This document shows positions 17,346 through 26,500 of a DNA stretch of 42,666 nt, piece after piece. This DNA is from Methanosarcinaceae archaeon (GTDB lineage Archaea; Halobacteriota; Methanosarcinia; Methanosarcinales; Methanosarcinaceae). The translations under genes were made by a program, and so were the position numbers. Under the pieces are notes generated by a model. It was not told the origin of the DNA and made no database searches. It saw only the letters and a program-made list of their open reading frames with translations. Each line of letters begins with the position of its first letter. Within the stretch, counting starts at the first letter, position 1. Location: NCBI GenBank assembly GCA_020055655.1, contig JAIPUR010000023.1:1-42666 (forward strand), given 5' to 3'.

Positions 17346-18518
17346 TCAGACATCAATTTTTGTAAATGCCGGAGTTCCAAAAGCAGTCCTCATGCTTTCA
17401 TAAACCTCAGCTCCATTTTCCCTATCCCCACTACAGACGAGGAACGTGTATATTTCAATGGTCTTATTATCGACATCTATATCATCAAACCTGTCAGGAT
17501 AGAGCAATTTACCAACATAGTATGAATCTGCGAGGATCGAACCAAAGTTCTGTGTGTAGTAATTGTAAGGGAGAACTCCGTAAACCTCACCTGACTTCAC
17601 TGCTCCCAGTTGTCTGTATATCACCTCATTCTGAAGCTGATACAAAGCATTATTCTCACCTTCAGACCTTACGGATGACAGATCGATAAATATAATTTCG
17701 GGATTCCAGTCCACTATATTTTCCCGTGCAACCTCTACAGTGCTAAGATTCATCGGATCGTATGCCACATTCTTCGCATTGGTAAAGAGAAACGGAGGAT
17801 AAGTCGGTTCTGTGGACTGTATTCCATGTGGGCCACTTCGGGCAATTCCACCTACATAACATGCAATTTTATCTTCTTCAGCAACATCTGATGTACGCTC
17901 ATTCAGATCATTGATGCTTGTATCAAAGAAATCCATAACTTCCTGTGCACGCTTCTCCTTACCCATGACCAGTCCCATGGTCTCAAGGCTCTGGTACAGA
18001 TCTTCCCTGTTATCCACCATATCCCCGTAGTTTAGGGTGATCACAGGAATTCCGGTCTTTTGCTGAAGTTCCACAGGATCATATCCTGAGCCATAGTAGG
18101 TCTTGAATATCACCTGAGGCTGTGGTTCAAGTGACAGTATCTTCTCAGGGTCATCATTACCTCTGAATTCACCAAATACCTCGTAATCGGTGCTGAACTG
18201 CGGATTTGCATAAGCATAAGGTCGTGCTTCGTATGGTGAATCACGAGTTTCGATGCTGTCCACAGCTACTATTTTGTCCTGTGCTTCAAGATAAGTGAGA
18301 AGTCGCAGGCAACCGGGACCGGAACACAGAACATGCTCAGGTGATCTGGGCACCTCAATTTCTCTCCCTAGAGCATCGGTCACAGTTATCATATCTGTAT
18401 TTTCGCTCAGTGCAACATCAGATTCACTGAGTGAACTTTCTGTACAACCTGAACAGAAAACAAATACTAGCAAAAGTATGAATGAAATCAAAATTAATTT
18501 TTCTTGTATGAATTTCAT
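17346..18518 (-). CDS. Substrate-binding lipoprotein, iron/cobalamin type
   Basis: 390 residues. A signal peptide of hydrophobic residues 8-21 ends in a lipobox FCSGC with Cys25 as the likely lipid-anchor. The mature part begins with DALGREIEVPRSPEHVLCSG and has KTYYGSGYDPVELQQKTGIP and NYYTQNFGSILADSYYVGKL of the TroA/FecB-BtuF fold. It captures the ligand outside the cell for the permease/ATPase pair. GGTGG ribosome-binding site before the ATG. Ligand (ferric chelate, haem or corrinoid) not fixed by sequence. Confidence 0.9.
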   Translation of the reverse strand: MKFIQEKLILISFILLLVFVFCSGCTESSLSESDVALSENTDMITVTDALGREIEVPRSPEHVLCSGPGCLRLLTYLEAQDKIVAVDSIETRDSPYEARPYAYANPQFSTDYEVFGEFRGNDDPEKILSLEPQPQVIFKTYYGSGYDPVELQQKTGIPVITLNYGDMVDNREDLYQSLETMGLVMGKEKRAQEVMDFFDTSINDLNERTSDVAEEDKIACYVGGIARSGPHGIQSTEPTYPPFLFTNAKNVAYDPMNLSTVEVARENIVDWNPEIIFIDLSSVRSEGENNALYQLQNEVIYRQLGAVKSGEVYGVLPYNYYTQNFGSILADSYYVGKLLYPDRFDDIDVDNKTIEIYTFLVCSGDRENGAEVYESMRTAFGTPAFTKIDV

Positions 18519-18642
18519 ATATCCACCACTATTATTCTGATATAATCATTTTATAATATGCATTTGGTATTAAAATATTACTATTTTGTATTACTAAGTA
18601 GAATGGAAAATTATAAATTTATTAAATATTATAGAGCACATT

Positions 18643-18660
18643 GTTAATAAAAATATTAAC
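18643..18660. promoter_or_regulatory. Palindrome upstream of the ABC operon
   Basis: GTTAATAAAAATATTAAC is a 7-bp inverted repeat with four-base spacer, 125 bases before the binding-protein start. A TATA-like ATTATAAAAT lies on the minus strand near 18550. It could bind a metal-dependent DtxR-type repressor, but AT-richness makes chance possible. Confidence 0.3.
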
Positions 18661-18760
18661 TAAAACGTTATTAAAATCGCTATTAAGTCATATAAATGGC
18701 TACAAAACAATAACCAGACAAGAAAAATCATTTTAGTAATTTTAAGTAGTGACTAGATAT

Positions 18761-19200
18761 GAAAAAATGAGATAAATTTTAAGCGATTAAAGGATGCTAG
18801 AAAAAGGAAATCTGAGGCTAATAAGCCTTTTTCACTTAATGCTCATTTTCCGGAAATAACCGATGATTTGATCTTGAATTTAACTCATGAGAAAGGCGTC
18901 AAATAGGAATCAAGAATAGGAGTGTTTTGGCTTATTTGAAGAAAAAACAAGTGAAGGAGATTTGAATTTTAAGAGTCGAAATGTTAGTAAATGATTTGAT
19001 TCAAAATTAGGATATTATCCTTTTCCCATTTAGCATAAACTAGAGAACTATTCCAATGCCTTGTTGGTAAGAGAACGGAAATAGGGGGTTTTAAAGCTGC
19101 TTATGTTGAGAAAAGAGATGATATTGGTTTTTGAGGAAAAGATTCAAATTATTTTGAGGTTTATGTTTAGCTTGACTTAAAAACGGAAACATGTTTTTCA
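18761..19200 (+). other. Possible coding relic in a long intergenic gap
   Basis: The 700 bases between the ABC operon and the FilR1 gene hold no intact gene. Pieces such as FKRLKDARKRKSEANKPFSL, LILNLTHEKGVK, NRSVLAYLKKKQVKE, GGFKAAYVEKRDDIGF and SNYFEVYV appear in different frames separated by stops, as in a decayed gene. I do not recognise a family. Confidence 0.3.
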
Positions 19201-19246
19201 AGTTGCTAAATAATTTATAAGATTTGTGATTCTATGGGGTCCTTTA

Positions 19247-20032
19247 ATGCAAAAACCATTAATTGATGTTCTTTTCATGTCAGAAAAAAGAAAGACTGTT
19301 CTCTTACTACTGAAAGATGGTGCAAAGGAAATGAGTCCTCTTATAGATCATCTGAAAACTTCAAGGCAATCATTGCTCCCACAAATGAAAATACTGGAAG
19401 AGCATCATCTGATTACTCACTATGATGACATTTATGAATTGACATGTATTGGAAAACTTATTGTTGATAGTATGGTTCCTTTACTAGATAAAATCGACGT
19501 TCTTGATGCTAACATTGATTACTGGGGAAGTCGTGAACTTGCTTTCATTCCACCTCAGCTTTTAGAGAAAATATCCCAGCTAGATAAATGCGAAATAATA
19601 AATCCATCCATTCATGAGTTGTTTTCTATTCATACATCAATCAATCCAAAATGTGAAGAAGCTTCATGTGTTTATATCGTAACTAATATACTATACCCCG
19701 ATTTTCAATCGACAATTGTAGATATACTTGAAAAAAATACTGGTATACAGTATATCGTTTCTCAAAAACTGCTTGACGAGATAAAAACAAAATACCAAAA
19801 AGAATTTGCAACTTTTCTTAAGAACAAGTCCTTCAAGATGTATGTTTGCAATAAAGAAATGAAATTTTTGTATTTTACGTTTGATAGTGAACAATCACTT
19901 CTAACCGTGTTAAACAAGAAAGAGGAATTTGATCATAAGTTCATGTTATGTAAAGACCAGGATGCAGTCGACTGGATTAAAGAGCTTTTTGAATATTACT
20001 TTGAAGATTCAACGCTGATAACTGAAATATAA
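19247..20032 (+). CDS. FilR1/DUF1724-type transcriptional regulator
   Basis: 261 residues from ATG 19247 (MQKPLIDVLFMSEKRKTVLL). The N-terminal winged helix has LIDHLKTSRQSLLPQMKILE and EHHLITHYDDIYELTCIGKL; the C-terminal domain (about 110-250) has LYPDFQSTIVDILEKNTGIQ and ends with WIKELFEYYFEDS, as in the methanogenesis-related Msr/FilR1 regulators of Methanosarcina that control methyltransferase genes. It lies 2.4 kb upstream of the corrinoid/methyltransferase operon on the same strand, a plausible target. The GTG at 19226 is a less likely start. Confidence 0.85.
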   Translation: MQKPLIDVLFMSEKRKTVLLLLKDGAKEMSPLIDHLKTSRQSLLPQMKILEEHHLITHYDDIYELTCIGKLIVDSMVPLLDKIDVLDANIDYWGSRELAFIPPQLLEKISQLDKCEIINPSIHELFSIHTSINPKCEEASCVYIVTNILYPDFQSTIVDILEKNTGIQYIVSQKLLDEIKTKYQKEFATFLKNKSFKMYVCNKEMKFLYFTFDSEQSLLTVLNKKEEFDHKFMLCKDQDAVDWIKELFEYYFEDSTLITEI

Positions 20033-20133
20033 CATTCCAAACTTTTCATCATATTTATAGATCAAAGGTTGTAGTTGCTAGCGTACAAATAAATAGAGTT
20101 ACCTATATCCCAATATTGCCCAGACCATAAAAT

Positions 20134-20260
20134 CAATTGAACTGGCCATTCCCTGATCCGGAATCATTTGCTGGAACAGAAGAAGATCAATTATCACAGC
20201 TGAGGTCACTGAGAGATTCTATTAAAATGAAGGCCGAACAATTTTTTGAAGAAAATCTCA
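20134..20260 (+). pseudogene. Tail of LMW phosphatase/arsenate reductase
   Basis: NWPFPDPESFAGTEEDQLSQ followed by LRSLRDSIKMKAEQFFEEN is the C-terminal Asp-Pro loop and last helix of the low-molecular-weight tyrosine phosphatase/ArsC fold. A TAA stands just before it in frame and the CX5R active-site loop is absent, so only the end of the gene remains. Confidence 0.7.
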
Positions 20261-20563
20261 TGTTTGGGATTATCATTTTTACTCTGATCAATACTTCATT
20301 ATCCTTTGGAGTATGTTTATCGACCTCTTTGAAATTTAGTGCCATGTGGATAGAGTAGTCTTGAATTTGAGATTATCAAATTGACTCATTATTCCATCCA
20401 TTCTAATTAGATAAACTCGAAATCCTCTGCTGTAAAAAATCCCAAATTACATAAGTGAGGAAAATAAAATACTTTGAAAACACAAAAAATCTTGCTGTTA
20501 CCACATCTGCTCTCGCAAAGCTCTGATTATTAAATAATATCTCTTGAAAAATTCAATTTTACA

Positions 20564-21832
20564 ATGCTATCAATAAAAATAATAGATCAGAACCGCTCTT
20601 TTGATGTGCTAAAACTCTGGACATCAAGAATTTTATTTTATTTTATTCTTTTTTTGCTTACCTTAGGACTCTCCCATTACATTTTAATGCAGCTGGGTCC
20701 TTCGAGCTATAGTATGGCAAGTGCACGATACATGATAAGTGCACTTATACAAAGCGAAGCCGCCATAATGGCTATAATTGTTACGTTAAGCCTTGTTGCT
20801 GTGGAACTTGCAGCCAGTTCCTATTCTGTGAGAATGATAGATCTCCTTAAAGTCTATAACCCGGACTTCTGGATACTCATAATGATCTATATCCTTTCAA
20901 TGATCTATAGTATATTCGTACTCATGTCGATCTCAGACAAAAGTAGCAGCAAAATCGAACTGATGATATCCTTTGCATATCATACAGGAGTTTATTCTTT
21001 CCTTATCCTCTTCCCTTACCTTTTCAGAACACTTCAGATGCTGAAACCTTCAACATTACTGAATATGCAGGCAATGAAAATAAGCACACCCAACATCATG
21101 AAAGCCATTAGTTCGGATGTCCATACTGCTCATGAAAAGGACCCCATACAACCAATAATTGATATTGTCAGTAGCGCCCTTTTAAACCACGACTTTGAAA
21201 CCATCCGGAATGGTCTCAATATCATAGGTATGCGATCAAAAGAGATATTCCTGTATAAAGAAATAGATGAAACTGAAATGAAGATGATTTCTTATTATAT
21301 CTTTTCACGCCTGGCAAGATTTGCTAAGTTCACCCTGAATCATAATGATGAAGATGCAACATTTATAGTTATCAAGAACCTCGAAGTTCTATGGGATGAA
21401 TTGAAAAATAAAGATCCTAGAGAATCGGTATTACAGGCTTCTTCTTCGCTTGAGGAAATAGGGAAGGTTTCGGCAGATATGTCTGAAATAAATGTATTAT
21501 CTGCTGTGATCAATCATCTTTATGATATAGGACAATGGTCACTGGATTATAATTATGATGGAGAGACCTCAAGGATAATTGATTCCCTTTCTTCGGTTTG
21601 TTTAAGCTGTATAGAAAAACGCATGGACCCATGGATCATAGAGAATATCATTATTAGTTGTATCGGAAAACTTGGAGTAAAAGCATCATATTCTGGAAAG
21701 TTTTTATCGATTCAGCAAACTATCGAGTCCATGAATGATCTGAACCTTTCAATGGAAATTGGAGAATCTTCGCAATACCAGCATCTTTGTGGAAAAACAG
21801 AAAAGATCATAGAATACATAAGTAAAGATTAA
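20564..21832 (+). CDS. DUF2254-like membrane protein
   Basis: 422 residues with four membrane helices near 24-46, 64-86, 102-125 and 137-158, then a helical cytoplasmic part of about 260 residues. The helix-2 region SALIQSEAAIMAIIVTLSLV with VELAASSYSVRMIDL resembles DUF2254 membrane proteins. Function unknown. It stands alone between the ArsC relic and the methyltransferase operon. Start ATG at 20564 without clear ribosome-binding site. Confidence 0.65.
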   Translation: MLSIKIIDQNRSFDVLKLWTSRILFYFILFLLTLGLSHYILMQLGPSSYSMASARYMISALIQSEAAIMAIIVTLSLVAVELAASSYSVRMIDLLKVYNPDFWILIMIYILSMIYSIFVLMSISDKSSSKIELMISFAYHTGVYSFLILFPYLFRTLQMLKPSTLLNMQAMKISTPNIMKAISSDVHTAHEKDPIQPIIDIVSSALLNHDFETIRNGLNIIGMRSKEIFLYKEIDETEMKMISYYIFSRLARFAKFTLNHNDEDATFIVIKNLEVLWDELKNKDPRESVLQASSSLEEIGKVSADMSEINVLSAVINHLYDIGQWSLDYNYDGETSRIIDSLSSVCLSCIEKRMDPWIIENIIISCIGKLGVKASYSGKFLSIQQTIESMNDLNLSMEIGESSQYQHLCGKTEKIIEYISKD

Positions 21833-22011
21833 TCACCATTTTGTTAATGATCTCCCTGGCTAATTCCCCATTCTAATTTGATAAGCATTTTTCCTCACAT
21901 ATAATTTGCAAACGAATTTGGATTTCTTATCTTATTCTGCAAATTCGAAATCAACATCAATTGATAAACAACAAAGTTCACATTAACATATAATTCTATG
22001 CTCTCTTTTAG

Positions 22012-22240
22012 ATTATCTTATTGAGCTCATTTTCTCCAAGCCTGTATTTTACAAAATGATGAAGTGTTACATGGGATGGAAAATTGATAATGCCCTTATC
22101 TTCTTCAAAAGAGAGAAGCTGCGCTTCTTCTTTTGTTAGAGTGGATATTGTTTTTTCAAACGAGAGGTTCTTTGTTGAGATAACTGGCTATTGAATCTCT
22201 GGTATGGATTCCGTTCGAAACATTGTGATAATATTTCATG
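22012..22240 (-). pseudogene. Unidentified gene relic
   Basis: The minus strand reads SFEKTISTLTKEEAQLLSFE then EDKGIINFPSHVTLHHFVKY and RLGENELNKII before a stop. Codon use looks genuine but upstream the frame changes and no start exists. Family not recognised. The remaining 21833-22011 and 22241-22380 show no gene. Confidence 0.4.
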
Positions 22241-22404
22241 GACTGGCAGATATTCTAATATATAAACATAATGAATGATCTACGCTCATACAACGTTCAT
22301 TGGTAATGAAAAGAGTTATATTTTTAAAGTTGAAATCTAATTTGATGATCACAATTTAATAATCGCAACATTTCAAAAAGTATATATGTGGTTGCAAGGT
22401 TAAA

Positions 22405-22453
22405 ATAAAAATATAATATTACATATATATATGCATGATTCGAAGGTTAAGCT
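22405..22453 (+). promoter_or_regulatory. Promoter of the methyltransferase operon
   Basis: AAAAATATAATATTACATATATATATG forms a TATA-rich block 15-45 bases before the first start codon; GAAGG lies 7 bases before ATG 22454. One promoter probably serves all three genes because the gaps are 1-6 bases. Confidence 0.4.
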
Positions 22454-23092
22454 ATGGAAAGTGATAAAAAATCAGTATTAAATCTTGAAGATGCACTACT
22501 AAAAACTGATAAAATAACTGCAGAAAGTATCATTCGCAGTAACTTACTTGATAAGCAAGTAGATGTGTTTAAGGTAATTGATTTGATAATCTCACCTGCA
22601 CTTGAAAGTATTGGGCATAAATGGGAAAATGGAGATATTGCCCTTTCACAGGAATATATGGCAAGTAAGATCACAGAAGAAATTATTAATGAAATATTGC
22701 CACCTGAAAATCCAATGAGAACTTCAAAACCAAACATAGGCATTACTACCCTTGAAGACCAGCACATGCTTGGGAAACAGATATTGAAGAGTCTATTAAA
22801 CTCAAAAGGTTTTAACCTTACTGATTATGGTAGCATACCTATCGAAAAGATAAAAGAAAAAATAAAGTCAGATAATATCGAAGTTCTTTTTATATCCACC
22901 CTTATGTTAAACCAGGCACTAGCAATAAAAGAAGTAACTAAGTTTATAGAGTTAGAAAAAACCAATACTAAAGTCATAGTAGGTGGAGCACCTTTTCTTT
23001 TTGATGATAGATTGTGGAAAGAAGTCAATGCCAATGCAATGGCTAAGACTGCTGTAGGTGGTATGTATATAATTCAGGAAATGATGGGGTAA
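22454..23092 (+). CDS. Corrinoid (B12-binding) protein of a methyltransferase
   Basis: 212 residues: helical cap about 5-85 (GHKWENGDIALSQEYMASKI) and a Rossmann-like B12 domain from 93. Asp102-x-His104-x-x-Gly107 (DQHMLGK) is the lower-axial-ligand motif; ISTLMLN and VGGAPF are the other cobalamin loops. Such proteins carry a methyl group on Co between a substrate-specific methyltransferase and a methylcobamide:CoM methyltransferase. Here no substrate-specific methyltransferase is adjacent; the next gene, one base after the stop, is an MtaA/MtbA-type protein and the third a kinase. Confidence 0.93.
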   Translation: MESDKKSVLNLEDALLKTDKITAESIIRSNLLDKQVDVFKVIDLIISPALESIGHKWENGDIALSQEYMASKITEEIINEILPPENPMRTSKPNIGITTLEDQHMLGKQILKSLLNSKGFNLTDYGSIPIEKIKEKIKSDNIEVLFISTLMLNQALAIKEVTKFIELEKTNTKVIVGGAPFLFDDRLWKEVNANAMAKTAVGGMYIIQEMMG

Positions 23093-23093
23093 T

Positions 23094-24140
23094 ATGATGA
23101 TTAAAGAAGAAATGACATCTATGGAACGTGTACTGACCACACTCGGGCAGGAAGAACCCGATAGATTACCTTATTTTCTCCTGTTAACCATGCATGGTGC
23201 TAATGAACTGGGAATGTCAATTAAAGAATATTTCTCAAATCCTGAATATGTGGCTGAAGGACAAATACGCATGAGGGAGAGGTATGGACATGACTGCTAC
23301 TATACTTTCTATTATGCATCGCTTGAGGTAGAGGCTTGGGGAGGAAGTACAATATTCTATGAGGACGGTCCTGCAAATTCAGGAGCACCTTTCATAAAAA
23401 ACATTGAAGACATAAAAAATCTAGAAGCACCGGATATATGGGATAGCCCACAGCTTCTTAAAGTCCTGAAAACAACAGAAATACTAAAAGAGCAGGCGGG
23501 GGATGAAGTACCAATAATTGGAGTTGTAATGTCACCATTTTCTACCCCACCTATGCAGCTTGGTTTTGACAAATATTTTGACCTCATTTATGAAAACCGT
23601 GAATTGTTCGATAGACTCATGGAGGTTAATACAGAATTCTGCATCGAATGGGCAAATGCTCAATTGGAAGCAGGAGCTACAGCTATTTGTTATTTTGATC
23701 CTGTATCTTCGCCAACAATTGTTCCAAAGGAGTTGTATAGGGAAACTGGAAATAAGATCGAGCAAAATGTTATTTCCAACCTTAATGGTCCAACTGCAGT
23801 TCACCTTGCATCAGGAAAGGCTTTACCGATAATAGATGATATTGCAGATGCAGGAGCTGCGGTAGTCTGTACCAGTTCATTAGAAGATCTTGCAGAAGTC
23901 AAAGCAGCATGCAAAGGCAAGATGTCTGTACTTGGTAATCTGAATGGTATTGATATGAGAAACTGGACTCCTGAAATAGCCGATAATAAAGTTAAAGAGG
24001 CTATTGATAAGGCTGCAAAGGGAGGAGGTTTCATTCTTTCAGACAACCATGGCGAAATCCCATATCAGGTATCAGATGAAGTTCTTATAGCTATTTCTGA
24101 TGCAGTCAGGAAGCACGGATTTTATCCAATTAATAGGTGA
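23094..24140 (+). CDS. MtaA/MtbA-type methyltransferase without Cys zinc ligands
   Basis: 348 residues of the uroporphyrinogen-decarboxylase fold family that includes methylcobamide:CoM methyltransferases. MERVLTTLGQEEPDRLPYFL, GVVMSPFSTPPMQLGFD and SVLGNLNGID are family marks. The catalytic zinc site in MtaA/MtbA is H-x-C near residue 237 and a second Cys near 319; here the codons read His237-Leu-Ala239 (VHLASGK) and His319 (SDNHGEIP). Loss of both Cys ligands while the gene is otherwise intact suggests altered chemistry or a non-catalytic, methyl-corrinoid sensing role. Starts at 23094; ATG 23112 is possible. Tightly coupled to the corrinoid gene and to the kinase gene. Confidence 0.88.
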   Translation: MMIKEEMTSMERVLTTLGQEEPDRLPYFLLLTMHGANELGMSIKEYFSNPEYVAEGQIRMRERYGHDCYYTFYYASLEVEAWGGSTIFYEDGPANSGAPFIKNIEDIKNLEAPDIWDSPQLLKVLKTTEILKEQAGDEVPIIGVVMSPFSTPPMQLGFDKYFDLIYENRELFDRLMEVNTEFCIEWANAQLEAGATAICYFDPVSSPTIVPKELYRETGNKIEQNVISNLNGPTAVHLASGKALPIIDDIADAGAAVVCTSSLEDLAEVKAACKGKMSVLGNLNGIDMRNWTPEIADNKVKEAIDKAAKGGGFILSDNHGEIPYQVSDEVLIAISDAVRKHGFYPINR

Positions 24141-24146
24141 AAACTA

Positions 24147-25832
24147 TTGATAGACAATATCTGCTTAATTGTCCCCGAGGATATCGTTAAGGAGGTCGAG
24201 TACATTGTAAGTAGCAATGACCTCTTAAAAAATATCAATGTCATCTCGATACCTTATACGAATTTACTCGAACAGAATTTTGATTGTGTGAACTGTAGTT
24301 TGATTCAAGAATCACTTGAGAGCTCGGAATGTTTCTACAAAGCTTTATTGATCCATGGTTTTGAATTCCCTCAGATCGTAAAATCACCAGAATGCAATAT
24401 AACACTTCATACACATGGGATGGAGAATCTATACGAACTTATGCTGAGTGCTAGAGAACTGCAAGAACATAAAGGAAAATTAATAATCTCATCTGGATGG
24501 CTTGATAAGATCATCAGTAATACAGAAAATGATGAACAGGAAAAGGAAAGGGTCAGGAAATATATTGACACATCCTATTCCTCCATCCTCCATATTGAAA
24601 CTGGTTTTTATGAAAGCAGTTCTAGCAATATAAAAAAACTATCAGAAATAACTGGAAAATCTTTCAAAACAGTATCTATTGATATGGACCTCATGAAAGT
24701 GCAACTAAAGAGCATCGTTCTTGAACATGACTGTATCAGTAAAGCTGAAAACTTAAAAGAATCAAATGAAAGGATTGCATCCTACTCAATGTCCATTGAA
24801 ATCATAAAGGAACTTGTAGAACTTAAGACCGAAGAAGATGTTATAGAAAAAATAGCACAAACGTGTCATGTTCTGTTTGCACCAGAGAAGGTCAGTTATA
24901 TTTCATTGAGAAAAGGACTTGTTCAATCACAAATATCCATAATGTCTGATTCAAATGCTGATTTGAACAAGGAGTTACTTGAAACGGATAAAATGTATTT
25001 GATTTTTAATAATCGGGATGGATTCATCCTGAAAATCGCTGATAGTAACGAGATTATGGGGACCATTGAAGTTCAAAAAGTATTTAGTCCTCAGAAAATA
25101 TCGGAATACCTGAATACAGCTCTTATTATTGCAAAGGCATCATCCCTTGTTGTATCGAACATTCGAAGATATGAGGAACTTAGTGAATCAAAAAAACAGC
25201 AACGCGAGCTTGCTGACATGTTGATGGTGATGAATAAGATATTGAGACATGATATTGCTAACAACCTCAACGTAGAAATAAATGCCATTGAATTATATAA
25301 TCTTAAAAAAGAGGACAGGTTCCTTAAAATGGCACAGGATTGTGCACATAGAAGTGCAAAAACTATCGAAAATATGAAAGATATTGAGGAAAGTCTGTTC
25401 TCAGATGAACGGGATCTTCTGCCGTATCATGTCCGCAATACAATTGAAAGTACATGTTCCCATTTTGATATCCTTAGCAATATAGAAGGCGATGCACTCA
25501 TAATGGCAGACAGTGCTCTCCCCTCGACTATTGAAAATATTGTGCGGAATGCGCAGGTTCATGGCAAGGCAGACGATGTTCAAATTTTTATTGAAGATGA
25601 TGAAACCAAATGTACTATCAATATTCAAGATAATGGGATTGGAATTCCTGAAGAGATTAAAACACGCATATTTGATGAGGGAGTCAAATATGGAGATACT
25701 GGCAATACGGGCCTTGGTCTATATATTGTGAAAAAGACTATTGAAAGATATAAAGGCACCGTATCTGTAAAGAATAATGAACCGAAAGGTGCTACTTTTG
25801 TAATTGAATTACCATCTATTCACATTATGTAA
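24147..25832 (+). CDS. Histidine kinase with DUF1638-like N-terminus and GAF domain
   Basis: 561 residues, no membrane helix. Residues 1-195 resemble DUF1638 (ALLIHGFEFPQIVKSPECNI, IISSGWLDKI, NIKKLSEITGKSFKTVSIDM), though its CGN motif is absent. A GAF-like part spans about 215-340. The transmitter has phospho-acceptor His368 (NKILRHDIANNLNVE), N-box IENIVRNAQVHGK, G1 DNGIGIPEEI and G2 TGLGLYIVKK. Start is TTG at 24147, six bases after the methyltransferase stop, with AGGTGAAAA before it. Cytosolic sensing of the corrinoid/methyltransferase state is the natural reading of this operon. No response regulator lies nearby. Confidence 0.88.
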   Translation: MIDNICLIVPEDIVKEVEYIVSSNDLLKNINVISIPYTNLLEQNFDCVNCSLIQESLESSECFYKALLIHGFEFPQIVKSPECNITLHTHGMENLYELMLSARELQEHKGKLIISSGWLDKIISNTENDEQEKERVRKYIDTSYSSILHIETGFYESSSSNIKKLSEITGKSFKTVSIDMDLMKVQLKSIVLEHDCISKAENLKESNERIASYSMSIEIIKELVELKTEEDVIEKIAQTCHVLFAPEKVSYISLRKGLVQSQISIMSDSNADLNKELLETDKMYLIFNNRDGFILKIADSNEIMGTIEVQKVFSPQKISEYLNTALIIAKASSLVVSNIRRYEELSESKKQQRELADMLMVMNKILRHDIANNLNVEINAIELYNLKKEDRFLKMAQDCAHRSAKTIENMKDIEESLFSDERDLLPYHVRNTIESTCSHFDILSNIEGDALIMADSALPSTIENIVRNAQVHGKADDVQIFIEDDETKCTINIQDNGIGIPEEIKTRIFDEGVKYGDTGNTGLGLYIVKKTIERYKGTVSVKNNEPKGATFVIELPSIHIM

Positions 25833-25904
25833 AATGCATATCATTAAACATTAAAATACTAGGGAATTGGTAATTAAATAAAAAAGGATTTGACCTTAAT
25901 TATG

Positions 25905-26246
25905 TTAAAATTTAAGGAATCCTTTACGCTGGAGCCAGTCGACCTGAGGTCTTGTGTATTTCCAGATCACATCAGCTTTCTCATCCTGGAAAGACCATGG
26001 TGTAGCTATAACAACATCGCCCTGGCGTACCCACATTCTCTTCTTCTTTGAACCAGGGATCCTGCCCATACGTACAACTCCATCAAGGCATTGTAATCTT
26101 ACCCTGTTTGCACCAAGAAGAGTGGATACTGTTGCAAGCACCTCTCCATTCTCTTTTCGTGGGGTTCGTACACGTACTACTTCCGGTGTTCCCGCAGACG
26201 CATGTGATGCGCTCTTTTTCCTTTTATTACTGTTATAATTTGCCAG
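25905..26246 (-). CDS. Translation initiation factor aIF1A, CTG start
   Basis: 113 residues: an N-terminal basic tail ([20 protein letters not shown]), then the OB-fold [40 protein letters not shown] and [10 protein letters not shown]. This is aIF1A (eIF1A family), which binds the small ribosomal subunit and helps initiator tRNA placement. There is no ATG/GTG/TTG at the expected N-terminus: the frame opens after TGA, then GGT ATT AAT CTG, so CTG at 26246 with GAGGT six bases upstream is the best start; GTG at 26141 would delete conserved residues. Confidence 0.9.
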   Translation of the reverse strand: MANYNSNKRKKSASHASAGTPEVVRVRTPRKENGEVLATVSTLLGANRVRLQCLDGVVRMGRIPGSKKKRMWVRQGDVVIATPWSFQDEKADVIWKYTRPQVDWLQRKGFLKF

Positions 26247-26267
26247 ATTAATACCTCATTATTGTGT

Positions 26268-26292
26268 AGATCATAAATATAGTAATTTGCAT
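26268..26292 (-). promoter_or_regulatory. Promoter of aIF1A
   Basis: On the minus strand AATTACTATATTTATGATC gives a TATA box about 25-30 bases before the leader of the aIF1A gene. No other gene lies between 26293 and 26500. Confidence 0.4.
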
Positions 26293-26500
26293 TATTCAAG
26301 TATTTCAAAACAAGAATATATTTTCGAATACAGATTCTAGATTATTTGGACTGCCTCTATTCAGAGTTCAAAGTATATAAACTAACTTATTCACTTCAAT
26401 ATAAATAAGCATATCCCGTATAATTTAAGATTGAGTATATTCTTTTTGAAGGATGAAAGCATGTGACCAGAATGTAAAAATGCAGTATGCAGACCATTTA

